Shown here: piece by piece, positions 15,420 to 22,411 of the stretch | Numbering within the stretch: the first letter of the stretch is position 1 | How the letters are laid out: each line of letters opens with the position of its first letter | DNA from: an uncultured Clostridia bacterium | GTDB lineage: Bacteria > Bacillota > Clostridia > Oscillospirales > Oscillospiraceae | Assembly (NCBI GenBank): GCA_937890525.1 | Contig: CALADI010000047.1 | Coordinates: forward strand, 1 to 24,530 | Length of the DNA stretch: 24,530 nucleotides | Direction of reading: 5' to 3' | Program-made: the position numbers and the translations under genes | The notes under the pieces: generated by a model | What the model saw: the letters and a program-made list of their open reading frames with translations, nothing else | Databases searched by the model: none | Told to the model about the DNA's origin: nothing

Positions 15420-15428
15420 TGTTATAAT
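15420..15428 (+). promoter_or_regulatory. Extended -10 promoter of the Tyr/Asp-tail protein gene
   Basis: TGTTATAAT is a perfect -10 (15423-15428) with an upstream TG extension. The -35 at 17 bp (TTATTA) is poor, which fits an extended -10 promoter. The leader is about 100 nt. Confidence 0.6.
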
Positions 15429-15535
15429 GAAGGAGCATCGCAAAAGCGATCGGCGATTCAATTCTGAAGAAGAGAACGCATTATTTCGCATGGGATGCAG
15501 TTCGTGATTAGAATTTGCGTATGGAGGATCCGATT

Positions 15536-16318
15536 ATGAAAAAGACATGGGTCATGGTGCTTGGAGTCGTCTTTGCAGGAGCCATAGGGCTCTTGGTCAT
15601 GTATGCGGTCAATACTTCCCATCTGCTAAATACATACGAACAAGCGGTGATGTTTGTCGACAGCGGCGCATATGACGAAGCCAAAGAATTATTCGAAGAA
15701 ATCAAAGAAAAGGAGTATCACGACACAGCGGCATATATCTCCCTTTGTGAAGCCCACATTGCTTATGAGAAAGGATACATTCGAGGTGCGCATTCCGGCA
15801 TCAGCGATATCAGCTTCAATCACCTTTCCGATGAGCAGGAAAAAGCAGTGAATCAATTTGTAGAAACCATCAAGGCGGAATACGATGTTTATAGGAAAGA
15901 AAAAGCCGAAGCAGATGAGAAGGCCTTTCGTGACCAAATTGCCAACGGAGTTCCTTTTGTGGGTATGCCGGAAAGTGAGATCTACAACACATCGCTGGGC
16001 TCTCCATCCATTGATGTTAGGCATAATACTGAGTTTGTCAGAGGTAAGCGGTGCACTGCGAACATTTATGATTTCATGCGGGGTAATGCGAGAATTTTTA
16101 CCGCCCGTTGCGTTGAAGGTACAGTCATCCAAGTGTGGGACTACAGAAATGATCCGATTCGTCCTTATATCCCCAAGAAAAGCACAACAACAGATAAAGA
16201 AGATGATCCCTATGATGTAAATGACTACTCCAATGAAGAAGACTTTTATTATGACCATTATGATGACTTCTTCGACTACTATGACGCAGAAGACTATTAT
16301 GACGAACACCATCAATGA
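15536..16318 (+). CDS. Membrane-anchored protein with Tyr/Asp-rich tail, unknown function
   Basis: A 260-aa protein. An N-terminal signal-anchor (about residues 5-24) is followed by a helical stretch resembling a TPR-like pair (TYEQAVMFVDSGAYDEAKELFEEI, then AAYISLCEAHIAYEKG). A mid-domain carries VGMPESEIYNTSLGSP and ends RCVEGTVIQVWDYR, reminiscent of small BamE/SmpA-like repeats. The final ~40 residues are almost only Asp, Glu, Tyr, Phe and His. ATG 15536 has GGAGG 9 nt upstream, better than the in-frame ATG seven codons earlier. Base composition is AT-richer than the flanking operons. I cannot name a function; the tail could bind metal ions or a basic partner. Confidence 0.7.
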   Translation: MKKTWVMVLGVVFAGAIGLLVMYAVNTSHLLNTYEQAVMFVDSGAYDEAKELFEEIKEKEYHDTAAYISLCEAHIAYEKGYIRGAHSGISDISFNHLSDEQEKAVNQFVETIKAEYDVYRKEKAEADEKAFRDQIANGVPFVGMPESEIYNTSLGSPSIDVRHNTEFVRGKRCTANIYDFMRGNARIFTARCVEGTVIQVWDYRNDPIRPYIPKKSTTTDKEDDPYDVNDYSNEEDFYYDHYDDFFDYYDAEDYYDEHHQ

Positions 16319-16402
16319 AGGAATGGACAAAATCTGCCGATAAAGCAGAATCCATCGCGATTTGGTATGTGAGTAATATTTAGAGGAGTGGAGGTATGCA
16401 AG

Positions 16403-17329
16403 ATGAGTAGTAATATAAGCGATGTAATAAGTCAGCTTTCTGCAATTAGTGCGGTCACTCCAGTAAATTGGGATGCTTTCGATACAATACTACGCAAGCT
16501 GGATAATATAAACATATATGATGAAATGTTGGAAGAAACCGTTTTATCGGAATTTCTTATGTACGGCGATTTTTATAGTTCTGGTGTTATTCTGGCGGAT
16601 GTAGTGCGTCATTTTCTCTTGTGCGGATATGATGTATCAGCAAACGAAGGTGCAAATGGTGAGTTGGCGCTTAGCGCACTCTGCTGGTCATCATATGACC
16701 AGCAGATTTTGGCGGCAGCTAAAGTACTCTTGAACGCCGGAGCTACAATAAAGCACAACATCCAAGATACTGATCAAAAAGAAGATCAGGAAGATGTGAT
16801 TGAATCTATTACTATGAAATTGGGTATCGCTTGGATGGAAGACGAGGATTTTGCTTATGCAAACACGCTTGAAGCGTATTATGCTATGGCTTATGCGAGT
16901 CTAGAGGGGAAGGATTATAATTCCATCGACAGTTATTTTGCGTGCATAGGTAAATCGTTGGATTCTGTTTCAGCGATTTCAGTTGATGGATATCCTGCAA
17001 TCCAGATGGAAGGATCGGTTTCGATTTATAATGAACCGCTTATTTTGTGGTTTGAGGATACGCCGCTGATTGCAAGCTGTTATAATGATTTTGTCGTTAA
17101 TCCTGTATATGCAGATGAGAAAAAAGATGCACTAGCTGATATTTCAGGGGTATTTTCCTCGCTTATTGGCGCAAGACTGAATGCTGTGAGATATGTTGAA
17201 ATGTCCAATTGCTGTTTTGAGTTTAGCAATGGGAAACACCTGAGTTTCATGAGTCGTGCTATTGGTGAAGGGAATCAAGTAGGAAGTTTTGGTATTGCAC
17301 CGGACAGCGAAAAGACAGAATCAGAATGA
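16403..17329 (+). CDS. Hypothetical protein, weakly ankyrin-like, AT-rich
   Basis: A 308-aa soluble protein without a signal peptide. Residues about 60-120 (DVVRHFLLCGYDVSANEGANGE..., AAAKVLLNAGATIK) resemble two degenerate ankyrin-type helical repeats. The remainder is acidic with no recognisable catalytic motif. GTGGAGG lies 8 nt before ATG 16403; a GTG five codons upstream overlaps the ribosome site and is less likely. Codon use is clearly AT-richer than the surrounding operons, suggesting recent acquisition. The acidic, repeat-like, orphan character resembles immunity proteins of toxin systems, but no toxin gene is adjacent. The gene ends against the broken hcp remnant. Confidence 0.65.
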   Translation: MSSNISDVISQLSAISAVTPVNWDAFDTILRKLDNINIYDEMLEETVLSEFLMYGDFYSSGVILADVVRHFLLCGYDVSANEGANGELALSALCWSSYDQQILAAAKVLLNAGATIKHNIQDTDQKEDQEDVIESITMKLGIAWMEDEDFAYANTLEAYYAMAYASLEGKDYNSIDSYFACIGKSLDSVSAISVDGYPAIQMEGSVSIYNEPLILWFEDTPLIASCYNDFVVNPVYADEKKDALADISGVFSSLIGARLNAVRYVEMSNCCFEFSNGKHLSFMSRAIGEGNQVGSFGIAPDSEKTESE

Positions 17330-17566
17330 TGCAGGGGGCAGTCTGTTCTTTTGTCGAGGCGGTTTTTGTGGCAATCCTTCCACGATGACAGCGGCAGTGG
17401 AATCACTGATAATATACTGGTTGCCCTCAGTAGCACGGGCCAAGCCGATCAGCGCCCCGGTCAGCTTGTCCTGAAGTTCTGCGGTATCGGCTTTCTTGCC
17501 GCAGACACCCACATTACCCGCACAGGCCTTGCAGCCGGCGGTCTGCTCACATTGAAAACAAAACAT
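17321..17566 (-). pseudogene. hcp: Truncated hybrid-cluster protein (hcp) remnant
   Basis: The first ~65 codons are unmistakably the N-terminus of Hcp (prismane protein/hydroxylamine reductase): MFCFQCEQTAGCKACAGNVGVCGKKAD, with the cluster-binding Cys pattern, then LQDKLTGALIGLARATEGNQ. After ...AVIVEGL (near 17372) the similarity stops, and a Pro/Arg-rich run reads to a stop at 17321. A full Hcp is about 530-550 aa, so most of the protein, including the hybrid-cluster ligands, is missing. The start ATG at 17566 has GGAG 8 nt upstream. It follows the ferredoxin gene by about 14 nt as an operon. The break lies beside an AT-rich orphan gene, suggesting a deletion or insertion. Confidence 0.85.
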
Positions 17567-17579
17567 AGTCAACTCTCCT

Positions 17580-18266
17580 TTATCTGATCATCTTCCCGTC
17601 CGGGGAAATGGTTACGATGTGCAGCGGGATATTCTTACCGCTGTTTTCGATGGCGGTTTTCACTGCATGGCTCAGGCCGCCGCAGCAGGGCACGGTCATC
17701 CGTGTGACGGTGATGGAGCGGATATCGTTGTGCTTGAAAACTTCAGTCAGCTTCTCTGCATAGTCCACCGCATCCAGCTTGGGGCAGCCGATCATGGTCA
17801 CCTTATCCTGCATGAAATCGTGGTGGAAATTGCCGTAGGAATAAGCGGTGCAATCCGCAGCGATCAGCAGGTCAGCACCCTCAAAGTAGGGAGCGTTGGG
17901 CGGCAGCAGCTTGATCTGCACAGGAAAGTTGGTCAGTTCACTGGGGACATAAACATCCTCGCTAGGATGGTCATGGCAGATGCTCTGGCAGGCAGAGCCG
18001 GGGCAACCGCAGGGCAGCGGTGCTTCCTTTGCTTTCTTCGCAGCCAGCACAGCGGCTTCGTTGTAGGCAGGTGCTTCCCGCTCCTCAAAGGTAATGGCAT
18101 TCATGGGGCAGGCGGGCAGGCAATCGCCCAGACCGTCGCAGTAGTCCTCCCGGAGCAGCGCAGCCTTGCCGTCTACGATGCCAATGGCACCTTCGTGGCA
18201 GGCATCGGCGCACAGACCGCAGCCGTTGCATTTCTCTTCATCGATGGTAATGATTCTTCGGATCAT
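17580..18266 (-). CDS. 4Fe-4S ferredoxin-domain protein (Hcp partner)
   Basis: A 228-aa protein. Two ferredoxin motifs lie at the N-terminus: CNGCGLCADAC (Cys13/16/19/23) and CDGLGDCLPACP (Cys43/49/53). A Cys-rich linker, CGCPGSACQSIC, follows, then a domain with GADLLIAADCTAYSYGNFHHDF and TVPCCGGLSHAV. This architecture is commonly encoded with hcp in Clostridia and presumably delivers electrons to Hcp. GGAGGGG precedes the ATG. Transcription is divergent from the DUF5714 gene, and a CRP-like site sits at -41.5 relative to a plausible -10 (TATCAT, 18301-18306 on the minus strand). With Hcp truncated, the present role is uncertain. Confidence 0.85.
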   Translation of the reverse strand: MIRRIITIDEEKCNGCGLCADACHEGAIGIVDGKAALLREDYCDGLGDCLPACPMNAITFEEREAPAYNEAAVLAAKKAKEAPLPCGCPGSACQSICHDHPSEDVYVPSELTNFPVQIKLLPPNAPYFEGADLLIAADCTAYSYGNFHHDFMQDKVTMIGCPKLDAVDYAEKLTEVFKHNDIRSITVTRMTVPCCGGLSHAVKTAIENSGKNIPLHIVTISPDGKMIR

Positions 18267-18326
18267 GATAGAACCCCTCCAATTGTAGTTTTCTAATGTA
18301 ATGATACTGTTTCATATGGCAATATG

Positions 18327-18344
18327 ATGTTGCAAAAGTCACAT
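18327..18344. promoter_or_regulatory. CRP/FNR-type operator between divergent operons
   Basis: ATGTTGCAAAAGTCACAT fits TGTTG-N6-TCACA, close to the CRP/FNR consensus TGTGA-N6-TCACA. Its centre (18335.5) is 41.5 bp from plausible starts in both directions. On the minus strand the -10 is TATCAT (18301-18306); on the plus strand it is TAAGAT (18365-18370). A twin site lies upstream of the Crp/Fnr-family gene at 20322. Confidence 0.75.
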
Positions 18345-18392
18345 ATATCAGTTAAAATATGAATTAAGATGATACTCAGGGGGGATGATCGT

Positions 18393-19085
18393 ATGAAGGA
18401 AGAATGTTTGATCTGCAAGGCACCACTGGAATACCTGACTCAGAATGAAATGATGGAATGCGCCATCTGCCACAAGCAGGAACTAAGCAAGACCCGCTGC
18501 GTGGAAGGGCATTATGTGTGCAGCAAATGCCACACCCAGGGAATGGACAGCATTTTCGGCCTTTGTCTTTCGGAAAGTTCCCGGGATCCCATTGCGATTC
18601 TGGAAAAGATGATGTCTATGCCGTTTTGCCATATGCACGGCCCGGAGCATCATGTGATGGTGGGTGCTGCACTTCTGACGGCCTACAAAAACGCAGGTGG
18701 TGACATCGACCTTCCGCAATCGCTGCAGGAGATGTACAGCCGGGGCAAAGCGGTTCCCGGCGGGGCCTGCGGTTTTTGGGGTGCCTGCGGTGCCGGTGTC
18801 AGCGCCGGACAGTTCGTTGCCATTGCTACCGCGTCTACACCCCTGGCGGTGGAGCCTTGGGGTTTTAGCAATCAGATGACAGCCAAAGCTTTGGACAGTA
18901 TCGGTAAAGTGGGTGGCCCCCGGTGCTGCAAGCGGGATTCCTACCTGGCAATTCTTGCGGCAATTGATTTTGCGGCAGAACATCTGAATATCCAGATGGA
19001 AAAGTCTATGCCGGTCTGCACCCGCTCCGGGAAGAACAACCAGTGTATCGGCAAACGCTGCCCTTTTGTTGGAGGTAAGAAATGA
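18393..19085 (+). CDS. DUF5714 domain-containing Cys-rich protein
   Basis: A 230-aa protein. The N-terminal zinc-ribbon-like or cluster-binding Cys pairs are CLIC, CAIC and CSKCH. A central domain contains MPFCHMHGPEHHVMVGAALLTAY and GGACGFWGACGAGVSAGQF, and the C-terminus is CTRSGKNNQCIGKRCPF. I recognise this as the DUF5714 family of anaerobes, whose function is unknown; the many conserved Cys and His suggest metal binding. ATG 18393 follows GGGGGG. The gene overlaps the ArsC-like gene by 4 nt (ATGA), so the two are translationally coupled. The CRP-like site upstream implies co-regulation with the ferredoxin/hcp operon. Confidence 0.83.
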   Translation: MKEECLICKAPLEYLTQNEMMECAICHKQELSKTRCVEGHYVCSKCHTQGMDSIFGLCLSESSRDPIAILEKMMSMPFCHMHGPEHHVMVGAALLTAYKNAGGDIDLPQSLQEMYSRGKAVPGGACGFWGACGAGVSAGQFVAIATASTPLAVEPWGFSNQMTAKALDSIGKVGGPRCCKRDSYLAILAAIDFAAEHLNIQMEKSMPVCTRSGKNNQCIGKRCPFVGGKK

Positions 19086-19471
19086 AAAAAGTAGCCTTTA
19101 TCTGTGTCCACAATTCCTGCCGCAGTCAGATCGCAGAGGCACTGGGAAAGAAGCTGGCATCCGATGTGTTTGAAAGCTACTCTGCCGGTACGGAAACAAA
19201 ACCTCAGATCAACCAGGATGCCGTCCGGCTGATGAAGCAAGTACATGGAATCGATATGGAAGCAACTCAGCACAGCAAGCTGCTGTCCGAGATCCCGGAG
19301 GTGGATGTGGTGATCACTATGGGCTGCAATGTCCAATGCCCGTTCCTGCCCTGCTCCCACCGGGAGGATTGGGGGCTGGACGATCCCAGCGGAAAGAGTG
19401 ATGACACATTCCTGGAAACCATCCGCTTGATTGAAGAAAAGGTGCTGGATTTGAAGGCCAGATTGAAATGA
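19082..19471 (+). CDS. arsC: Arsenate reductase ArsC / low-molecular-weight phosphatase family
   Basis: A 129-aa protein with the LMW-PTP P-loop CVHNSCRS (Cys8, Cys13, Arg14) and the general-acid region LDDPSG (near Asp100-Pro102). Extra cysteines at 82, 86 and 91 (GCNVQCPFLPC) could relay disulfides as in thioredoxin-coupled arsenate reductases. Family members reduce arsenate to arsenite, or act as protein phosphatases. No arsenite pump or ArsR is adjacent, so an arsenic role is less certain than the fold. It is coupled to the DUF5714 gene by a 4-nt overlap and followed by a strong terminator. Confidence 0.88.
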   Translation: MKKVAFICVHNSCRSQIAEALGKKLASDVFESYSAGTETKPQINQDAVRLMKQVHGIDMEATQHSKLLSEIPEVDVVITMGCNVQCPFLPCSHREDWGLDDPSGKSDDTFLETIRLIEEKVLDLKARLK

Positions 19472-19478
19472 ACATGAA

Positions 19479-19530
19479 AACAGCCGGTAACGGGGTGTCC
19501 CTGTTACCGGCTGTTGCTATCTTATTTTCT
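19479..19530 (+). terminator. Intrinsic terminator after arsC
   Basis: A 17-bp stem (arms 19479-19495 and 19499-19515, one G-U pair, 3-nt loop) is followed by a T-rich tail (TGCTATCTTATTTTCTT). Confidence 0.85.
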
Positions 19531-19681
19531 TGCCTTTTGCGCTGCAGCAATCTTCATCATGACTTCATACATTTCGTCGCCCACGCATTTTCCGGCAGTA
19601 CCATATCTTTCAGCGCCCAGTGCTTGAATTCCTCAAATCCGGTGCGGTCAGCAGCGAGGCAATCATCATAGGATTCGGAAA
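19522..19681 (-). pseudogene. Decayed C-terminal gene fragment (frameshifted)
   Basis: Read on the minus strand, one frame gives SYDDCLAADRTGFEEFKHWA then LKDM. After about 19600 the sense continues in another frame as CVGDEMYEVMMKIAAAQKAR and K, then stop at 19522. Both parts look like real protein. Together they resemble the last ~50 residues of one gene broken by a frameshift, its upstream part lost. I do not recognise the family. The fragment starts inside the last codons of the Crp/Fnr gene, which suggests a deletion that fused the two. Confidence 0.5.
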
Positions 19682-20322
19682 CAGTTCTTGTCGTAGTCGA
19701 TAAGTCCGTCCTCTTTCATTTTTACAAGCTCTCTTGTCAGAGCACTGCGGTCAACGCAGAGATATTCCGCCAGCTCCACTCTGCCAAGGGGAATCTCGAA
19801 GTAGCGGGAATTCTGGGTCTGCGCCTGGATGGAAAGGTAAGCCAGCAGTTTTTCTCGGATGCTACGCTTGGATACCACTTCTACCTTTCGCATCAGATCC
19901 CGGTTTTTGTTGGCAATGATCGTTACCATGTTTTCAATCAGTCTATGGTGGAACACGCAGGCCATGGTGCAGCTGTGCATCACCCGGTCGAAAGGCATGA
20001 AGAGGATCCGCGCATCCTCGGAAACCAGGAAGGTCACAACGGACAAGTTGTCACTTCCACAGGCGAAGGTCTCGCCAAAAAGTTCGTCCTTGCGCATCCG
20101 CACCAGCATGGTCTTGTTGCCCCAGAGATCTTCCTTGACCATGTCCACGGCGCCGGAAATGATAATGCCAATGTGCTTGATGTTCTCTTCCTCGAAGGCA
20201 ACAATGTCCCCTTTTTTGAAAGTGCCGATATGATACCCGATGCAGCCCAGCATGGTTTTGAGGTCTTCGGGATCCACGCCAGCGAACAAAGGGGAGTTGA
20301 CCTCCGGCAGAATGTCTTTCAT
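19666..20322 (-). CDS. Crp/Fnr-family transcriptional regulator (HcpR-like)
   Basis: A 218-aa regulator. The N-terminal cyclic-nucleotide-binding-type beta-roll (about residues 10-120) contains FKKGDIVAFEEENIKHIGIIISG and ELFGETFACG. A long dimer helix follows, then a winged helix-turn-helix (LGRVELAEYLCVDRSALTRELVKMKEDGLIDY). AAGGAGG lies 8 nt before ATG 20322; the ATG two codons upstream is too close to it. Its place beside a ferredoxin/hcp operon suggests an HcpR-type sensor of nitrosative or redox stress. CRP-like sites upstream of its own gene and between the divergent redox operons are its likely targets. The reading frame ends where a decayed fragment begins, so its last residues may be altered. 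Confidence 0.88.
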   Translation of the reverse strand: MKDILPEVNSPLFAGVDPEDLKTMLGCIGYHIGTFKKGDIVAFEEENIKHIGIIISGAVDMVKEDLWGNKTMLVRMRKDELFGETFACGSDNLSVVTFLVSEDARILFMPFDRVMHSCTMACVFHHRLIENMVTIIANKNRDLMRKVEVVSKRSIREKLLAYLSIQAQTQNSRYFEIPLGRVELAEYLCVDRSALTRELVKMKEDGLIDYDKNCFRIL

Positions 20323-20363
20323 ATCCATCGCCTCCTTGGCATTATTGTACTCCAAAGGAAGCA

Positions 20364-20381
20364 ATGTTGCAACTATCACAT
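20364..20381. promoter_or_regulatory. CRP/FNR-type operator upstream of the regulator gene
   Basis: ATGTTGCAACTATCACAT shares 15 of 18 bases with the site at 18327-18344 and has the same TGTTG-N6-TCACA form. On the minus strand it overlaps the likely -35 (TTGCAA) of a promoter whose -10 is TACAAT (20344-20349), consistent with autoregulation. On the plus strand it lies just before the ribosome site of the flavoprotein gene. Confidence 0.7.
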
Positions 20382-20396
20382 TTTAGGAGGGATACC

Positions 20397-22053
20397 ATGA
20401 GCAAAACCCAAGATCAAGATAACCCTGATTGACAGGATCGGCAAGTGCGTAGAAGTCTGTCCTGCCGGTGCGGTCAAGCTGGGTCAGAAACTGTGCACCA
20501 AGGACGGCAAGCAGGTAGAGTATCCCAAGCATCCCCTGCCCGTTATCTGCGGCCGTATCTGCAACCGCCGCTGTGAGGACGCCTGTACCAGAGGCTCCAT
20601 CGACCAGGCTATCGCCATTGACGAGGTCAAGAAGTTCATTGCCCAGCAGGATCTGAATGCTCAAACCCGCTATATCCCCAAAAAGGTGGTTCCCTCCCTC
20701 AACGGCTCCTTCTCTGAGAAGGTCGCGATCATCGGCGCAGGCCCTGCGGGATTAAGCTGTGCTTTCTATCTGGCTGAAAAGGGTTACTCCCCTGTGATTT
20801 TCGAAAAGAACGAAAAGCCCGGCGGTATGCTCCGCTACGGCATCCCCAGCTTCAAGCTGGAGAAAGATGTGATCGATGCCGAAATCGACATCATCAAGGC
20901 CATGGGCGTTGAGATCAAGTGCGGCATCGAGGTCGGTAAGGATGTAACTTTGGATGAGCTGCGTGCTGAGGGATACAAGGCCTTCTACATTGCCATCGGC
21001 TGCCAGGGCGGACGCAAGGCAGGCATTCCCGGCGAGGACGCAGAGGGTGTCATGACTGCTGTAGACTTCCTGCGCACAGTTGGCGCTGACGAATCCTATC
21101 CCGTAATCGGCAAGACCGTTGTGGTTGGCGGCGGTAATGTAGCCATCGACGTGGCAAGAACCGCTCAGCGCTGCGGCGCAGAGTCTGTCGCGATGTTCTG
21201 CCTGGAGCCTCGGGACAAGATGCCCGCTTCCGAAGAAGAAATTGCGGAAGCCACGGAAGAGGATGTTACGCTGAACTGCGGTTGGGGTCCCAAGGAGATC
21301 CTCACCGAAAACGGCAAGGTCACCGGCATCGTGTTCAAGCGCTGCGTCAGCGTCTGGGATAAAGACGGCAAGTTCGCCCCCACCTATGATGAAAACGATA
21401 CAAAAACCGTTCTCTGCGACCGGGTATTCCTGTCCATCGGTCAGAGCATTCTGTGGGGCGATCTGCTGAAGGGAAGCCGTGTAGAACTGGGCCGCGGAAA
21501 TGGTGCAGTTGCAGACGGCCTTACCTATCAGACTGCAGAACCCGATATCTTCGTTGGCGGTGATGTTTACACCGGTCCTAAGTTTGCGATCGATGCCATT
21601 GCAGCCGGCCGTGAGGGTGCTATCTCCATCCACCGCTTTGTACAGCCTCACTCTAGTCTGACCATTGGCCGTAACCGTCGTGAGTTTATCGCCCTGGATA
21701 AGGACAATATCAAGGTCGAGCAGTATGATAATTCTTCCCGTCAGATTCCCGGTACCCGTAAGGATATCGATCATAAGAAGTCTTTCCGGGATGCAAAGCT
21801 CCCCTTCACGGAAGAGCAGGTCAAGGCAGGAACGGCAAGATGTCTGGGTTGCGGCGCATCCGTCGTTGACCCCAACAAGTGTATCGGCTGCGGTGTCTGT
21901 ACCACCAAGTGCGAGTTTAACGCCATTAAGCTCCATAGAGAGCGTCCTGAATGTTCCAATATGATCCCCAGCGAGAAGAAGCTTCCCTATGTACTGGGCA
22001 ATGGTGCCAAGCAGGCTCTGAAGATCAAGTTCTCCAAGAAGAAGGAGAAATAA
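20397..22053 (+). CDS. GltD-like FAD/NAD(P)H oxidoreductase with C-terminal ferredoxin; frameshifted start
   Basis: The coding frame is open from 20401 to 22053, but its only good start (ATG 20397 after TAGGAGGG) lies in another frame and hits a stop at 20430. Removing one A from the A-run at 20403-20406 would join them as MSKPKIKITLIDRIGKC. The first usable in-frame start otherwise is GTG 20686, without a ribosome site. The protein has a GltD-type Cys region (CGRICNRRCEDAC), FAD motif GAGPAG, NAD(P) motif VVGGGNVAID, GGDVYTGPKFAIDA, and C-terminal clusters CLGCG and CIGCGVCTTKC. It should pass electrons between NAD(P)H and ferredoxin or a partner. The N-terminal CVEVCP is only half a ferredoxin motif and joins YPKH directly to PLPVICGR, suggesting a lost segment. 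Confidence 0.75.
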
Positions 22054-22054
22054 T

Positions 22055-22399
22055 ATGCACGAACTGGGTGTTGTATTTCATATTATGGATTCTTTAGAAG
22101 AAGTTGCCAAAGAAAATGATGTCACCCAGATCCAGAGTGTAACCATTGAGATTGGGGAGGTATCCACCGTGATTCCTCACTATCTCACCGATTGCTGGGA
22201 ATGGGCCATCAAAAAGAAGCCATTGCTCACCGGCTGCGAAATGAAGGTGGAGATCCTGCCTGCAATTACCTGGTGTGACGGCTGCAAGCAGGAATACCCC
22301 ACTGTGCAGCACGGTCGGATCTGTCCCTATTGTGGCAGTGAGAAGACCTGGCTTCTGAAGGGAAACGAACTAAACATCAAAGAAGTAGAAGTTATATAA
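22055..22399 (+). CDS. hypA: Hydrogenase maturation nickel metallochaperone HypA
   Basis: A 114-aa protein with all HypA hallmarks: the N-terminal MHE (His2/Glu3 bind nickel in the family) and a zinc site from two CxxC pairs (Cys74/Cys77 and Cys90/Cys93). The length is standard. It starts 2 nt after the flavoprotein stop, so the two are coupled, and the DUF5692-like gene follows after 12 nt. No NiFe hydrogenase, urease or other hyp genes are in the window. Its client may be encoded elsewhere, or the protein serves a redox enzyme connected with the flavoprotein. Confidence 0.93.
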   Translation: MHELGVVFHIMDSLEEVAKENDVTQIQSVTIEIGEVSTVIPHYLTDCWEWAIKKKPLLTGCEMKVEILPAITWCDGCKQEYPTVQHGRICPYCGSEKTWLLKGNELNIKEVEVI

Positions 22400-22411
22400 G
22401 GAGGTTATCTT

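Noticed and set aside
15365..15427. A 20-codon aromatic-rich ORF (starting MTIFWSECYK) with GAGGAGG upstream
   Set aside because: Good ribosome site, but very short, no known family, and its stop overlaps the -10 of the next gene; kept only as a curiosity.
19468..19671. Plus-strand ORF after arsC
   Set aside because: It starts inside the terminator hairpin and is antisense to a decayed minus-strand fragment; no ribosome site.
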